From Brachionus plicatilis (lineage: Eukaryota > Rotifera > Eurotatoria > Ploima > Brachionidae), in the NCBI GenBank assembly GCA_010279815.1, contig QEOQ01000552.1, positions 652,571 to 690,983 on the forward strand: a DNA stretch of 38,413 nucleotides. Reading direction: 5' to 3'. Each line of letters starts with the position of its first letter. The stretch's first letter is position 1. Shown here one piece after another: positions 1 through 10,591 of the stretch. The notes under the pieces are model-generated. The model did not search any database, was not told where the DNA came from, and worked only from the letters and a program-made list of their open reading frames with translations. A program made the translations under genes and the position numbers.

Positions 1-263
1 TTTATGGTGTCTCAAGTTTGTAGCCTAAGTCCGATATTTCATTGATCTACTTTGCCTTTTTTGTGTCAATGTTTTCATGAATCCATTTTATTTTTGATTT
101 TATCTCATATTTACTTTATATTATTGTAATTAAAAAAATTCAAGCAAAAATAATTAAAATAAATTCTATCAAAAATTAAACCGTTTTTTAGTTTCATTTC
201 TCCTTCTTTAGAATTTGGATCTCTCTTTATTTTTAAATTTTTATGATGAATCTTATTGATATA

Positions 264-499
264 CAGTGGTTCTTGCAAAAGTGAAACGTTCCTTTCCTTA
301 AAAAGGAACAGAATTAAGACGCATTCTTAGAAAAAAGCATTATATTTCCATTCCACTCCATCCATTCTGTTCCATCCATTCCGTTCCATCCATCCGTTCC
401 ATCCATTCCGTTCCATCCATTCCGTTTTTTATTCGAACGGATGGAACTTCTCCGTTCTTCTTTTAAGAACGGAACGTTTCACTTTTTCAAGAACCGCTG
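264..499. mobile_element. TA-flanked MITE with internal 14-bp tandem repeat
   Basis: Terminal inverted repeats begin CAGTGGTTCTTGCAAAAGTG on the left; the right end read in reverse begins CAGCGGTTCTTGAAAAAGTG. TA lies on both sides (262-263 and 500-501), as expected for Tc1/mariner-type insertion. About 350-425 is a tandem array of roughly five copies of a 14-bp unit (CCATCCATTCCGTT), and the inverse of its core recurs near 440-475, so the element can fold. No coding capacity is seen. The assignment to Tc1/mariner rests only on ends and TA. Confidence 0.75.
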
Positions 500-589
500 T
501 ACATTCTTTTAATTATTCTATTTTAAAAAGACTTTATACTGTTAAATCTTACAAATTGTTCTTTGTGATTCTCAGTAAAAAAAAAAATG

Positions 590-1225
590 GTGAGACTTAA
601 TCGAGCTCTAAATAATCTCACTTTTGGTGCCAAATTAAATTTAATTAAGCGGCAAATTGAAGTTTAAGATCAAGATCAAAAGATCAAAATATAAATTGTA
701 ATATTTTTTTTAATAATAGAGAAAAAAAAATTTTTTCCAAAGCAATTACTTGACATGTCATGTCAAGTTTATTTTCATATTTAAAATTTTAAAATGTTCC
801 TTTTTATTGAAATTTAGTAGATTTAAATATTTTAATTGATTTAATGAAAATTTACTTTTAAAGACAAAAAAATTCACTGTTTTTAAATTTTAAATTTATT
901 TAAGTGGAAAAATAAAATTATTTCAGTTTGAATGAATGGATATAAAAGTTATAAATTTGAATTTGTGAATTAACTTAACTTGAATTACTTAAATTATTGA
1001 CTGTTTTTGTCAAATAAATTAGAGATCAATCATTTTGATGTACATTATCAAATAAACATAGACATAACATGTCTAGTAATGTTTAGTATTTATTTCTTAA
1101 AAATTATTAAAATCATTAGATTACTTAAATTTTGAAATTTTAAATGATCGTTTTGATCTTAAAATTTGATCTGAAACTTAAATTTGCCAATTAAGCTCCA
1201 ATACGAGTTTAATCATTTGTTTATC
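590..1225. repeat. Degenerate foldback repeat
   Basis: The stretch around 640-700 (AATTAAGCGGCAAATTGAAG, then repeated GATCAA) matches the reverse complement of about 1140-1200 with scattered differences. A near-perfect palindrome, CTTGACATGTCATGTCAAG, sits at about 750-768. This looks like an old long-inverted-repeat element. Exact ends and target duplication are not visible. Confidence 0.4.
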
Positions 1226-1355
1226 TGTACCGAGCTAATGCTGCTTCATTATAAAAAAATATTTTTATTATTATTATTTATTAAATATTTTGAAGCCCCA
1301 TGGACAAAATAAAAATAAAATTCAAATTCATAATTCATAAAAAAGTTTGAATATA

Positions 1356-1833
1356 CAGTGCTGCTACGATACATGGTTCTGAGGTAAAATTACATAATTT
1401 TACGTTAATTTACGGATGATTTCGAAAATTTATTTAATTTTATCGTATTTTACTTAAAAAACGGCCACAAAAAGATCACTTGTTAAAATGTAACTATTTA
1501 TGATCTAAAATTTTTGATTCAAAAAATTTATTTTGTAATAAATTGAAATAATAGAAATAAAAAACTTTCACTTTTTTTACGTATTTTTACTTTTCTTTAT
1601 GATTTTTTACCTCAAAAAATAGTTCACTCCATAATTTTACGTAAAATTAGGGAAATTATTTCTTAATGCGTTGAAGAGTCAAATTAATTTTTTTTTCATG
1701 TTTTTTTGGAATTTCTTTTAAAAAACGTAAAAAATGATTTTTTTGTAGCCCTTTTTAGTTTGACCATTTTTGACGTAAAATACGCTAAAATTACGTAATT
1801 TTTACCTCAGAACCATTTATTTTAGCAGCACTG
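1356..1833. mobile_element. TA-flanked MITE (CAGTGCTGCTA ends)
   Basis: The left end CAGTGCTGCTACGATACATG and the inverse of the right end CAGTGCTGCTAAAATAAATG match, and the match continues through GGTTCTGAGGTAAAA. TA flanks both sides (1354-1355, 1834-1835). The interior is rich in TTTACG/CGTAAA words and has no open frame. It is probably a non-autonomous Tc1/mariner-like element. Confidence 0.75.
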
Positions 1834-2619
1834 TAAATAAAATAACTGCAAAAATGTTACAAATATGTACAGAAAAATAAAAAAAAATTAAAATAAAAAA
1901 GGGTAAATAAGTTTGAGTTATCAAAAAGAAAATTAAAAACGATTAAAAAATTAAAATTTTTAGGTAACAATTACACAATGGAGTTGGATATTTGATATAT
2001 CTTGATTCGAAACCTTCTCTATATTTTTCCACCAGTCTGACAACCAGTCAAACAGAATGACTCAATCGTGTCTTGACATATCTCTCACTCAACTCAAAAA
2101 ACCAATTTGAGACTGTAATTATTTTAAGTTTATTGAAGGCTCCCTAATTCACTCGTGCTCTATTTATTTGATTTTTAAAAAGAAATAAAAAAGATTTACT
2201 CTGAAATGACAGGTATTCAGCAATTTAGAACTTAATGAATTTAATTCCATAATTTTAAGACTAAGGAAATTAGTGCTAAATACTTATTTAAAATTAAATC
2301 TAGATATAAAATTTGAAATTAGAATTTATGACTTAAATAAATGTAAATTTTATCAGACAATAAAAACAAACAATGCCGAAAGTCTGATCGTTGCACCTTA
2401 TTCAGTATGTTGCAAAAATTTAGAAATTACTTATTTTATTAATCTTAAATTGTTTAGTTATTGTATTTGACGAAAAATTGAGTGCAAAAGATAAAAAATA
2501 AAGACATTAATTTTTAGAATTTTTTATTCTCTACAATTTGATATATGACACTCGGCAAAAAAATTTAATCAACTTTTAAATATTTATAATGAAAAAACTT
2601 CTTATAAAAATTAAAAAAT
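1834..2619. other. AT-rich intergenic, nothing recognised
   Basis: A short open frame at 2273-2470 has no start codon of note and no recognisable motif. I see no gene or RNA here. Confidence 0.5.
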
Positions 2620-3345
2620 AAAAGTTGGTTCAAAAGTTTAGAAATTCGGATGATCCAAAATATTAAACAATTATTACAATTTTTTTTCAAACCTTTATGA
2701 TTAATTCTAACATATTTTCTAATTTTGAGTAAATTGTGCTCTTAAACTGCTTAATTTAAATACTCCTAACTCCTCATGTCCATTCAAAATAAAGTTAGCA
2801 ACAACTTTTTATTTTGGCAAAAAATTGGTAAAAAAAATGGGTCTAGCCCACTAAAATGTCAAATCGTGGGTCTGCTAAAAAATGTAGATAAAAAGCAAAA
2901 TGAGATAGCCAAGCTGTTAGGTGTATCTTCAAATTGGTAGACACTAAAGCAACCCCTATTAACTGAGCATTTAAAAGAGGTTTTAAACAAAGAGTGGTTA
3001 AAGATTCCGACTGAATACATAAAAAAATTGATTGAATCTTCCCAAAAAGAATTTTGACTTATTATAACGCCAAAGGCGGTCATTACAAATATTAAATAGT
3101 AAAAATTTCCATACTTTTGAACCGTTTTTTTCTTAAATTAATTTTGACGATTTTTTCTTTTTGTGTTTTTTTTATGATGTTCTTTCACATAATTTATTTT
3201 TTGGTATTTTGTTTTTTGATTGATGACAAAAAAAATTAGGAAAAAAAAGCTGCTATTTTATATTTCCCCGACTATTATGTGCGTTAAAACAATTATTTTG
3301 TTAACAAAAAAAAAATTTCTAAACTTTTGCAACATAGTGTATAAA
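2620..3345 (+). mobile_element. Internally deleted Tc1-like transposon relic (copy A)
   Basis: The + strand has a Tc1-type helix-turn-helix N-terminal stretch at about 2855-2935 (words like KQNEIAKLLGVSS) and jumps to the family's C-terminal end at 3066-3095, which reads NAKGGHYKY followed by a stop. The DDE catalytic core is missing. Copy B (about 22760-23510) has the same 5' and 3' flanks, for example AAATTGTGCTCTTAAA and a shared TTTTGAACCGTTTTTT after the stop. Possible ends: GCAAAAGTTTAGAAATT-type inverted words near 2630-2650 and 3315-3335. The termini are uncertain. Confidence 0.65.
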
Positions 3346-3449
3346 GCTCTATTAAATATAATTTTAGCAAAAAAAATTGATTTATCATTGTTACCAGATG
3401 GGCTTTTATAATTGATTAAAAACAGATTGGACTTTAAGATGGGACTTTT

Positions 3450-3796
3450 AAAAAATTCTGGTATAAAATACGTGCAACCATTTGGGCAAAGCCATTAGCA
3501 ACTCGATCCTTGTGCAAATTGCTAAAGAAGAGACGTTCTTTTGCAACGAACAGTCCATCAGTGAGCTTGACCATGTGATAGTGAGTGATCCGAAACGCGT
3601 ATCAAATGTCAAGAGTGGCCTGCATCTAAATGGCAATGCGAGCCAAAATAGCTAATGTGTCTCCAATTCATAAGAAGGGTGGCAGAACCGAGATAAGAAA
3701 CTATGGCCCGTTCTCTCTAACCTCTGTTCTATGTAAAGACTTGGAGTTGCTTCAAGGACTACATTGTGAAGCATATGGAGAAGAGTAATCTTATTT
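3450..3796 (+). pseudogene. Non-LTR retrotransposon reverse-transcriptase fragment
   Basis: At about 3651-3745 the + strand reads ANVSPIHKKGGRTEIRNYGP and then SLTSVLCKDLE. After a frameshift it continues as FKDYIVKHMEKSNL. This is the fingers region of Jockey/CR1-like LINE reverse transcriptases (family pattern: TPI.KKG....NYRP.SLTS...K..E). Upstream sequence from 3450 appears to belong to the same relic but is shifted. No YADD active site remains, so the copy is dead. Confidence 0.75.
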
Positions 3797-4786
3797 TTAC
3801 ATTTTAATATTTTTAAATTTTTAAATTTTATTTTTTAAATAAATACTTAAATTTTTTTTACTTCTGAACATTTATTTTATCCGCTATTTTTTTTACAGAA
3901 AAATTATTATATCACTAGAAAACAAAGAAAGCAAAAATATGTAAGACGATAAAAAAATAATTGATTCTTTTTCGATCTTCTACTAGGAAAAAAATTTATT
4001 TAATTTTGAATTTTGAACTTTAGGGTATGAATTTTTGCGACTCTGTCTTAAATTTTTTAAAGTGGTGAAACCTTTGAAAATTAAGTTTTTTAATTTTTGA
4101 CATGATTCACTTAGGGAAGTAAACATAATCTCGGAAGGCAAAATTCTCACTAAATTAAATAATGAAAATTAGTTGTAAAAATTGATTGTAAAATTTTTAA
4201 AATTACCTAATTTTTCTTAAGTTCAAGATTATGTCACAAGTACTTCACATAGGTTGATTAAACCCAAATCTAATCTTAAAATTAATTATGTACTTTTTGC
4301 TAGTTAAAAAAAATAAAAAGATAATAAAAAAAACATAAAGCTACTTTATCTGTTGACAAGCTATTGAGATGCAAAGTTTATTTGAAAAAATTATGATTAT
4401 TAAAATTAATATAATAAAACATTAAAAGTTATAGCATTCCAGTGAGTGAATGATGCATTATTAAATTATATTAAAAAAAAAAGCCAGCGAAAATGAATCA
4501 CTTTTGATATTTTTATAGGATATTTTATCATCCCTGCTTTTTATCTGATTATTTATGTGATCTGAATAAATAAAAAAAGCTTACAAGAAATAAATTTCAC
4601 ATTTAAATAAAAAAAAAACAAGAAAAAATTAAAGCTGGTGATATTTAAATTCAATCAGTAAAATGTGTTGATGTAATAATTTATCTTATATTTTTTCTTA
4701 CTGAAAAATTAAGCAGATTCCATTTTTCAATAGTATATTTTAATAAAAGTTGGGATACTATTGCAGAAAAATTTATTGGTTTGTAA
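3797..4786. other. AT-rich intergenic, nothing recognised
   Basis: No open frame with recognisable content, no inverted repeat with a target duplication and no RNA gene was seen here. Confidence 0.5.
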
Positions 4787-5027
4787 CAGAGTTGTTTAAA
4801 AGTCCCCCAAAAAGTCCAAGTTCAGACTTTTTTTTTGAATTTGCTAGATCAGGCTTCATATCAAAAAATTTATATGCTTTTGGGTTGTTTAATGTAATAG
4901 ATTTGCCATATATCAGAATTTTCTTGCAATTTTTGCATAGATGTCTTCACAATTCTTCTTCAGTATTCAAAATTTTAAATCCTAGACTTGTACTTGACTT
5001 GAGACTTGTGACTTTTAAACAACTCTG
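4787..5027. mobile_element. hAT-type MITE with perfect 8-bp target duplication
   Basis: Terminal inverted repeats are CAGAGTTGTTTAAAAGTC at both ends, flanked by identical 8-bp copies GTTTGTAA (4779-4786 and 5028-5035). An 8-bp duplication fitting nTnnnnAn is the hAT signature. Subterminal regions carry repeated GACTT/ACTTG words. On the - strand a short stretch reads CKNCKK, which could be a scrap of a BED zinc finger, but it is interrupted by a stop. The open frame covering most of the element on the + strand is not recognisable. Confidence 0.85.
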
Positions 5028-8000
5028 GTTTGTAAATCTTTACCGAACTTCTGTTCTTTCAAATTAAAAAAAATTAAGCAAAAATTATGGCTTGATTTAA
5101 GTAAATAAAAGATATTAAAACAACAAATTCAAATAATCGAAAACATTTTTTAAAGAAAAAATATTCTGAATCCAGAGACTAAAAAAAGTCTTGAAAATTC
5201 TTGTTTGATTTTTTTCCGTTCTATGCTGCATAAGTGTTGTTATGTCTTATGTTACTGACTCAGGGAATAATTTTTGAAATAAAAATACTGTATTTCAGGC
5301 TAAAGATAAAATAATTTTAAAAATTTAGAATATTAAAATTTCTGATAATGTCAGAGATAAAGCTGGTGAGTGTAAAAAAATTGGTGATAGCTACTCCAGT
5401 TGTTTCTATAGAGACTTAGAATTGATAAGAAAAGCTATGAGAAAACTTTCTTGGCATAATAATTTTTTATCTATTTGTAATATTCTTGAAGTTAATTTCA
5501 TATTTCAAAAATTGCATACAATTATTTTAAACAAATCAAAATAAAAATTTGAAGTCAAATAATTTTAAATTTTTTAAAAACATTCTAAAATAAAATCAAG
5601 CCTTATATTCAAAAAAATGTCAAAAAAATTCAACATTGATCACTTGATCACAAAAAATTTTTTATCCTTAAAAAGAAAAATATAGAAAATATCATTCAAA
5701 TAGCTAACAAAAACTCGCTTCAGATTTTAATAGTATAACTCAAGGGGTGATATTTAATAGTTAATGAATTCTAATGAGAATTCTTAATGACAAAGGTTAA
5801 GACTCTCTTAAAGCCGTAAGATGACCTTAGGGATTTAATTGAACTGTTAATGATTGGTTATTTTTAGAGTTTTTTTTTCCTGGTGTTAAGTCTTATTATG
5901 ATGCCTTTAACCAAAAGTTCTATTTAAATGAAAAGTTTGATACAAATTTAAGAATATCAAGTCTACAAAAAGGAAATGCGTTTTTTATTAAGGAACAAGT
6001 ATATTTAAACTGTACAGATTAATCAATTATTTTTCATCCCAATAATATTTATCTTCTGCTAAATTACTATTAGAACAAAGGATGCTTGGATGTTAAAATA
6101 AGGTAGCACTTTGGACAAAAATATTCATGTGAAACCCTATTTTGCAAAAGACAGAATACAGAGTTTCAGCATAATGTACCAGATTACTTTGATAGTGCTC
6201 AATCGAAATTTCAAGTGAAAGATGGATCATACATTGGCCAAATTAAGAACCAAAAGAGGTTTTCTATTTAATTTGAAATAAATCCTTTTTACTCTTAAAG
6301 TCTGTTTTTTATTTTTATTTATTATAACTTTTGAACTGAATGCTAAACCGATTTAATATGTTATAATCGTGAAGTTCATCATGTTGTTTAAAAAATTCCT
6401 TAATATTTATTGAAATAACTTGGCATTAAAATAACCCTGAAATTTGTTATTGCTTCTAGTATTAAATCAGCTAAATAATTCTTTTCTTTTGCTAAATTTC
6501 TTATTTCAAATATTTCATTGATTTAAAATAAAACTTTTTCAATAAAAAAATATTTAAAATTTTAACCAAAATTCCCTTTTTAAATTTTGCTCTACTTCAA
6601 AAAATTGAAGATAAATGAAACAGCAGTTTAATGATAAAAATAAATCTTGCCATTGAAACAAGTAATCATTTTAAATTAAGTAAACAAAGTGATCGAAAAT
6701 CCAATGAAGATCTGAGTTAAAAAATAATAAATCTCATATCTTTTTAAAAACCATTTAAATTTAGACATTAAAATGGTTTCTTTTTCTTTTGGTAAAATAT
6801 TTAATTTATTTCAAATTAAATAAATGACTGAATAAAATAAATTTTGATTTGTTTCTCTTATTTTAAACATTATTTTACTAAAAATTGAAAATCATTTTCT
6901 TATAAATCAGGATTATAAAATTCTGTTCTATTAATTAAAATTTTAAGAAAAAAATTGAAAAGGATGAATTTTGAATATTTCTGAGTTAATAATTAGTTTC
7001 TAATTTCTGAGTCATTCAATGAGATTTTAGTATATGTGAGATTCTTTACAGAAAATTCTTTATCAAAGTTGATAAATAATCATTGAGATTCTTTATCATT
7101 TATTTAATTTTTAGAGTATATTAAGCCAAATTTTGTAAATAAACAAAATTAAATGGATTAAGGCAAAATAGGTGAAAAAATTTGCATTATACGGCCAAGC
7201 AATGGCTAATAGCCATGTAAATATTCATAATTTTGTATTTAATTATTTTATTTGATAAATATCACACGAGAAATGAATTGAAAGTAAATTCAAATAAAAT
7301 TTTTTAAATGAATTTAAATTTAATCATAAAACCTAAATTATTTTATGGATACATGATTATACAATTTTTTTCAAGTATTTTTATTTTTATTTGTGCTTTA
7401 AATTATAGGTGATTTATTTTCAGTCCAATTTTTATAAAAATAATTATTCTCGGGCTACAAAAAATATTTGAGAAATTTTTAAATTCGTCAGCAAACAAAA
7501 TAATGCTATCTTGCTGTGATTCAAAAATTTTTAATCTTATTTTTGACACTAAGAAAAGAGAAAACTCCTGTGAAATATGAGAAAAGCGATAAACGCTTCA
7601 TAAGAAAAAGACCCTCATCTTTAAGCAAAAAAAAAATTTAATTTTTAATTAAAATCGAATTTTGGACAAATGGTCAAACAAGTCCCAAAATGCTTGGTTT
7701 AGCTCAACAAGAAAAAAAAGCTGATTAAAAAAAATGTATGGATTGTAAAAATGTAAAAAAATTGACCAGTTTATTTCACCAAAATTTATTATTTATTTAT
7801 TTTTTTTATTTAAAAACTCAAAACATTAGAATCGATTAAAAATAAATCAATCATTTTGTACAAGTAATGTTAGTTAATCGAATCGCATTTGATTACATGA
7901 GTCTGGTTTGAAATAAACAATTAGTATCCCAAGAAATGTAAACACATCTCAATCAAACTGAAATTCCATCAGTTTCCTGCTTTAACAAAAAAGACTTAAC

Positions 8001-10591
8001 TGAAAAAGATAAAAATCTACAGTCAAAAAAGATCCAAAATCTGTTTTATTCTCATTTAATTTAAACCTTAATTATAAAGCCATTAAAAATAAATTTAAAA
8101 GTGAGAAAATCTTCATTCAAAATACAATTTAACTTATCTATTTCAAGATTTTCGATATTTTGAATTTCTCAGGAATAGATAGTAAATTTTTCAAAAATCC
8201 AAAATTAACTATTCCCTGTCAGCTCGTGCAGAAGCTTAATCATATTCAGTCACTGATAAGATTTAAAGCAGAGATAAATCAATTTTCTGGACTCGGGTGT
8301 CCCTTGAGTACAATAGCAATAAAAAAATTTCAGATAAAATTCTCTCGGATTAAGTAACTAGTTGGAGATTAGTGCCATTGAGTGATAAGTCAAATGGGTA
8401 AATTAATTTAAAAAGCAGATAGTTGCTAATTTCTTAGAAAATTCAAATCAGTAAAATATCCATTTCACTTGTGAATTTGGCCACATTTAAGCGTCTGAAA
8501 ATTGGCCAATTCTTTTTCCATTTGGCCCAGAATCAATCAAGCACAAGTGATGAAAGAAGTTGTTTTGAAATTTGGCGAATTATTTGTTTATAAGGTTTCA
8601 TTAATGGATCAACATTAGACTCCATTAGACAGCTTTTCAATTTGTACGACTAGAATCTTATTTTTTGTTTGGCAAGCAAAAGTCTGTTTACAAAAGCTAG
8701 CATACATAAAAGATTTGGCAGTCTTTTCAACACCTTGAAATTAATTTATCATTTTTTTTCTAAGCTATCATATTTTTTTTCATACAGATTTAGGCAAAAT
8801 GCAAAACAGAACTGGCGAAAAAGTTTAAAGCAAACGAGCATTGATAAATTCTGATAAAAGAGTTCAAGACTGGAGAAGAAAAAAAATCTTAAACTAGATT
8901 AGATTATATTGATGAGTGAAGATTTTTGAAAATATTTATTAATTTTGTTAATTCCAATCGATTCCATTCCTCAAGTTCTATTTCAATTCCCATTCGTGTT
9001 TGTAAGTTTTTTCAACTTGTATTTGATTTTCTCATCTATCGTTATCTATTTCTTTGAAATAAAATCAAAAATTTATTCAAATTAGCATTCGAATTAATCT
9101 TTATCATTCTATTCACATTAAGAGAAGCAAGTGAGCCTTTAATTGAAACAAGACAATTCAAATTAGGCCTGTATTGCAAGGTTTTAATAAAATAATCTCT
9201 CACTAAATGATTTATGGATGCAACAATCACTTTTTATTTCTTGCCATCCGGTTCAATTTTTAGTTTTGGAATAATTCTGAAAAAATTTGCTCTGAAAAAA
9301 TTCAAAACTTTTATTTTTTTTGGGGAAAAAAATTATAAAATATTTCTCAAATTTAAATTTTAAAAAAATTTCGAAAAGCTCAATTTTAGTAAAAATTTTA
9401 AATTTTTAAAAATTAAAAAAGTAGCATATTTATAAGTAAGCAAACGACTTGTTCTATCAAAAAAAATTTTATTTCTTTATAAAATTTTATTAAGATCAAT
9501 TTAAATTATTAATTTAAATTAAAAAAATCAATATTATTGCATATTTGTTTTAAAATGGTTCGTTTTATCAATTGGAAATTTTTATTTAAAGTATTTATAG
9601 TTAATTTTTTTTTTTAAATTAAAAAAAAATTAATCTAACTCAATTTTGATTAATATGTTAAAAATCAAAAATATTTAAAAAGTCGTAAATTTGCGTATGT
9701 AAATGGCATTATACATCAAGTCTGTACCTTTTTTTATTAAATATGATAAGATTTAAATGGTAATTTTTTAAAGGACTTAATTTTAAATAAAAGTTTAAAA
9801 AATTGAAAAAGTAACTTATGGAAATGGCATGATCTATCTTGTTAGTCTCTTTTTTTTCTCATTTTTCCAGGAAAAATATTTTAGATAAAAAACCAAATAT
9901 GAAAATTGGGAAAATATTTCCTTTAATCGAGAGTTTCTAAACTGATGATTGTTCAAATTTTGCTTTAAGTAAAGGTAACACTTGCAATTAATAATATATC
10001 TAAACGGTATCATGAATTCAGGGCTAAATAACACGCCGAATTAATCATTAATAAATAAAATTTTGTTTATTTTTTAGAATTATTTTATTATTGGCCTAGC
10101 TGAGTCGAACAATAAAATAAAAGAGATAAATAATTTTGTTTGATTGGATAGAATATATCATGATATAAATCTGATAAGTCAATAACAAAATATAAAAATT
10201 TGTTGAAAGAATAATTTTTATTTTTTTGTACATAGAGTAAAATATCAGCTAAAGAAAGAACAAAATTATTTTAAAATTATCTCATTAATAATATTTAGCT
10301 ATTTTATTTTAAAAATCGGCAATAAAAATAATTCCAACCATCAAACCTTGTCCTGGGAGATCCGACCAGACTAAGGCATCATGTGCACTTATCTTCTCTT
10401 TCTCTCACTTTTTCTCTCACTATTTCAACAAATAAAACTAATTAATTCAGCAAGAAATATATCAAATTAATCGTTAAATTTTTCTACGATTCTTATTTTT
10501 CTTTTTCATCAGGTTTCAAGAGAAGATCAAGTAGAGATTTTTCTATTTAACTTATTAATTTGTTATAGATAACAATTGATACATTTTTCAA
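5028..10591. other. Long gene-free region upstream of the T-box gene
   Basis: This region holds no gene that I can support. At 5870-6270 there is broken coding-like sequence (for example VPDYFDSAQSKFQVKDGSY at about 6168-6224, + strand) that could be a dead transposon exon. At 8460-8640 and 10335-10440 base composition is less AT-rich and lower in homopolymers. The latter includes a CT-rich tract 150-200 bp before the T-box start codon and could be promoter or 5' UTR. Regulatory function is inference only. Confidence 0.4.

Noticed and set aside
350..426. CRISPR-like short repeats
   Set aside because: Units are contiguous with no unique spacers, lie inside a MITE, and the genome is eukaryotic.
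2859..3083. 74-codon - strand frame
   Set aside because: Antisense to the Tc1 relic copy A, whose + strand carries the recognisable C-terminus.
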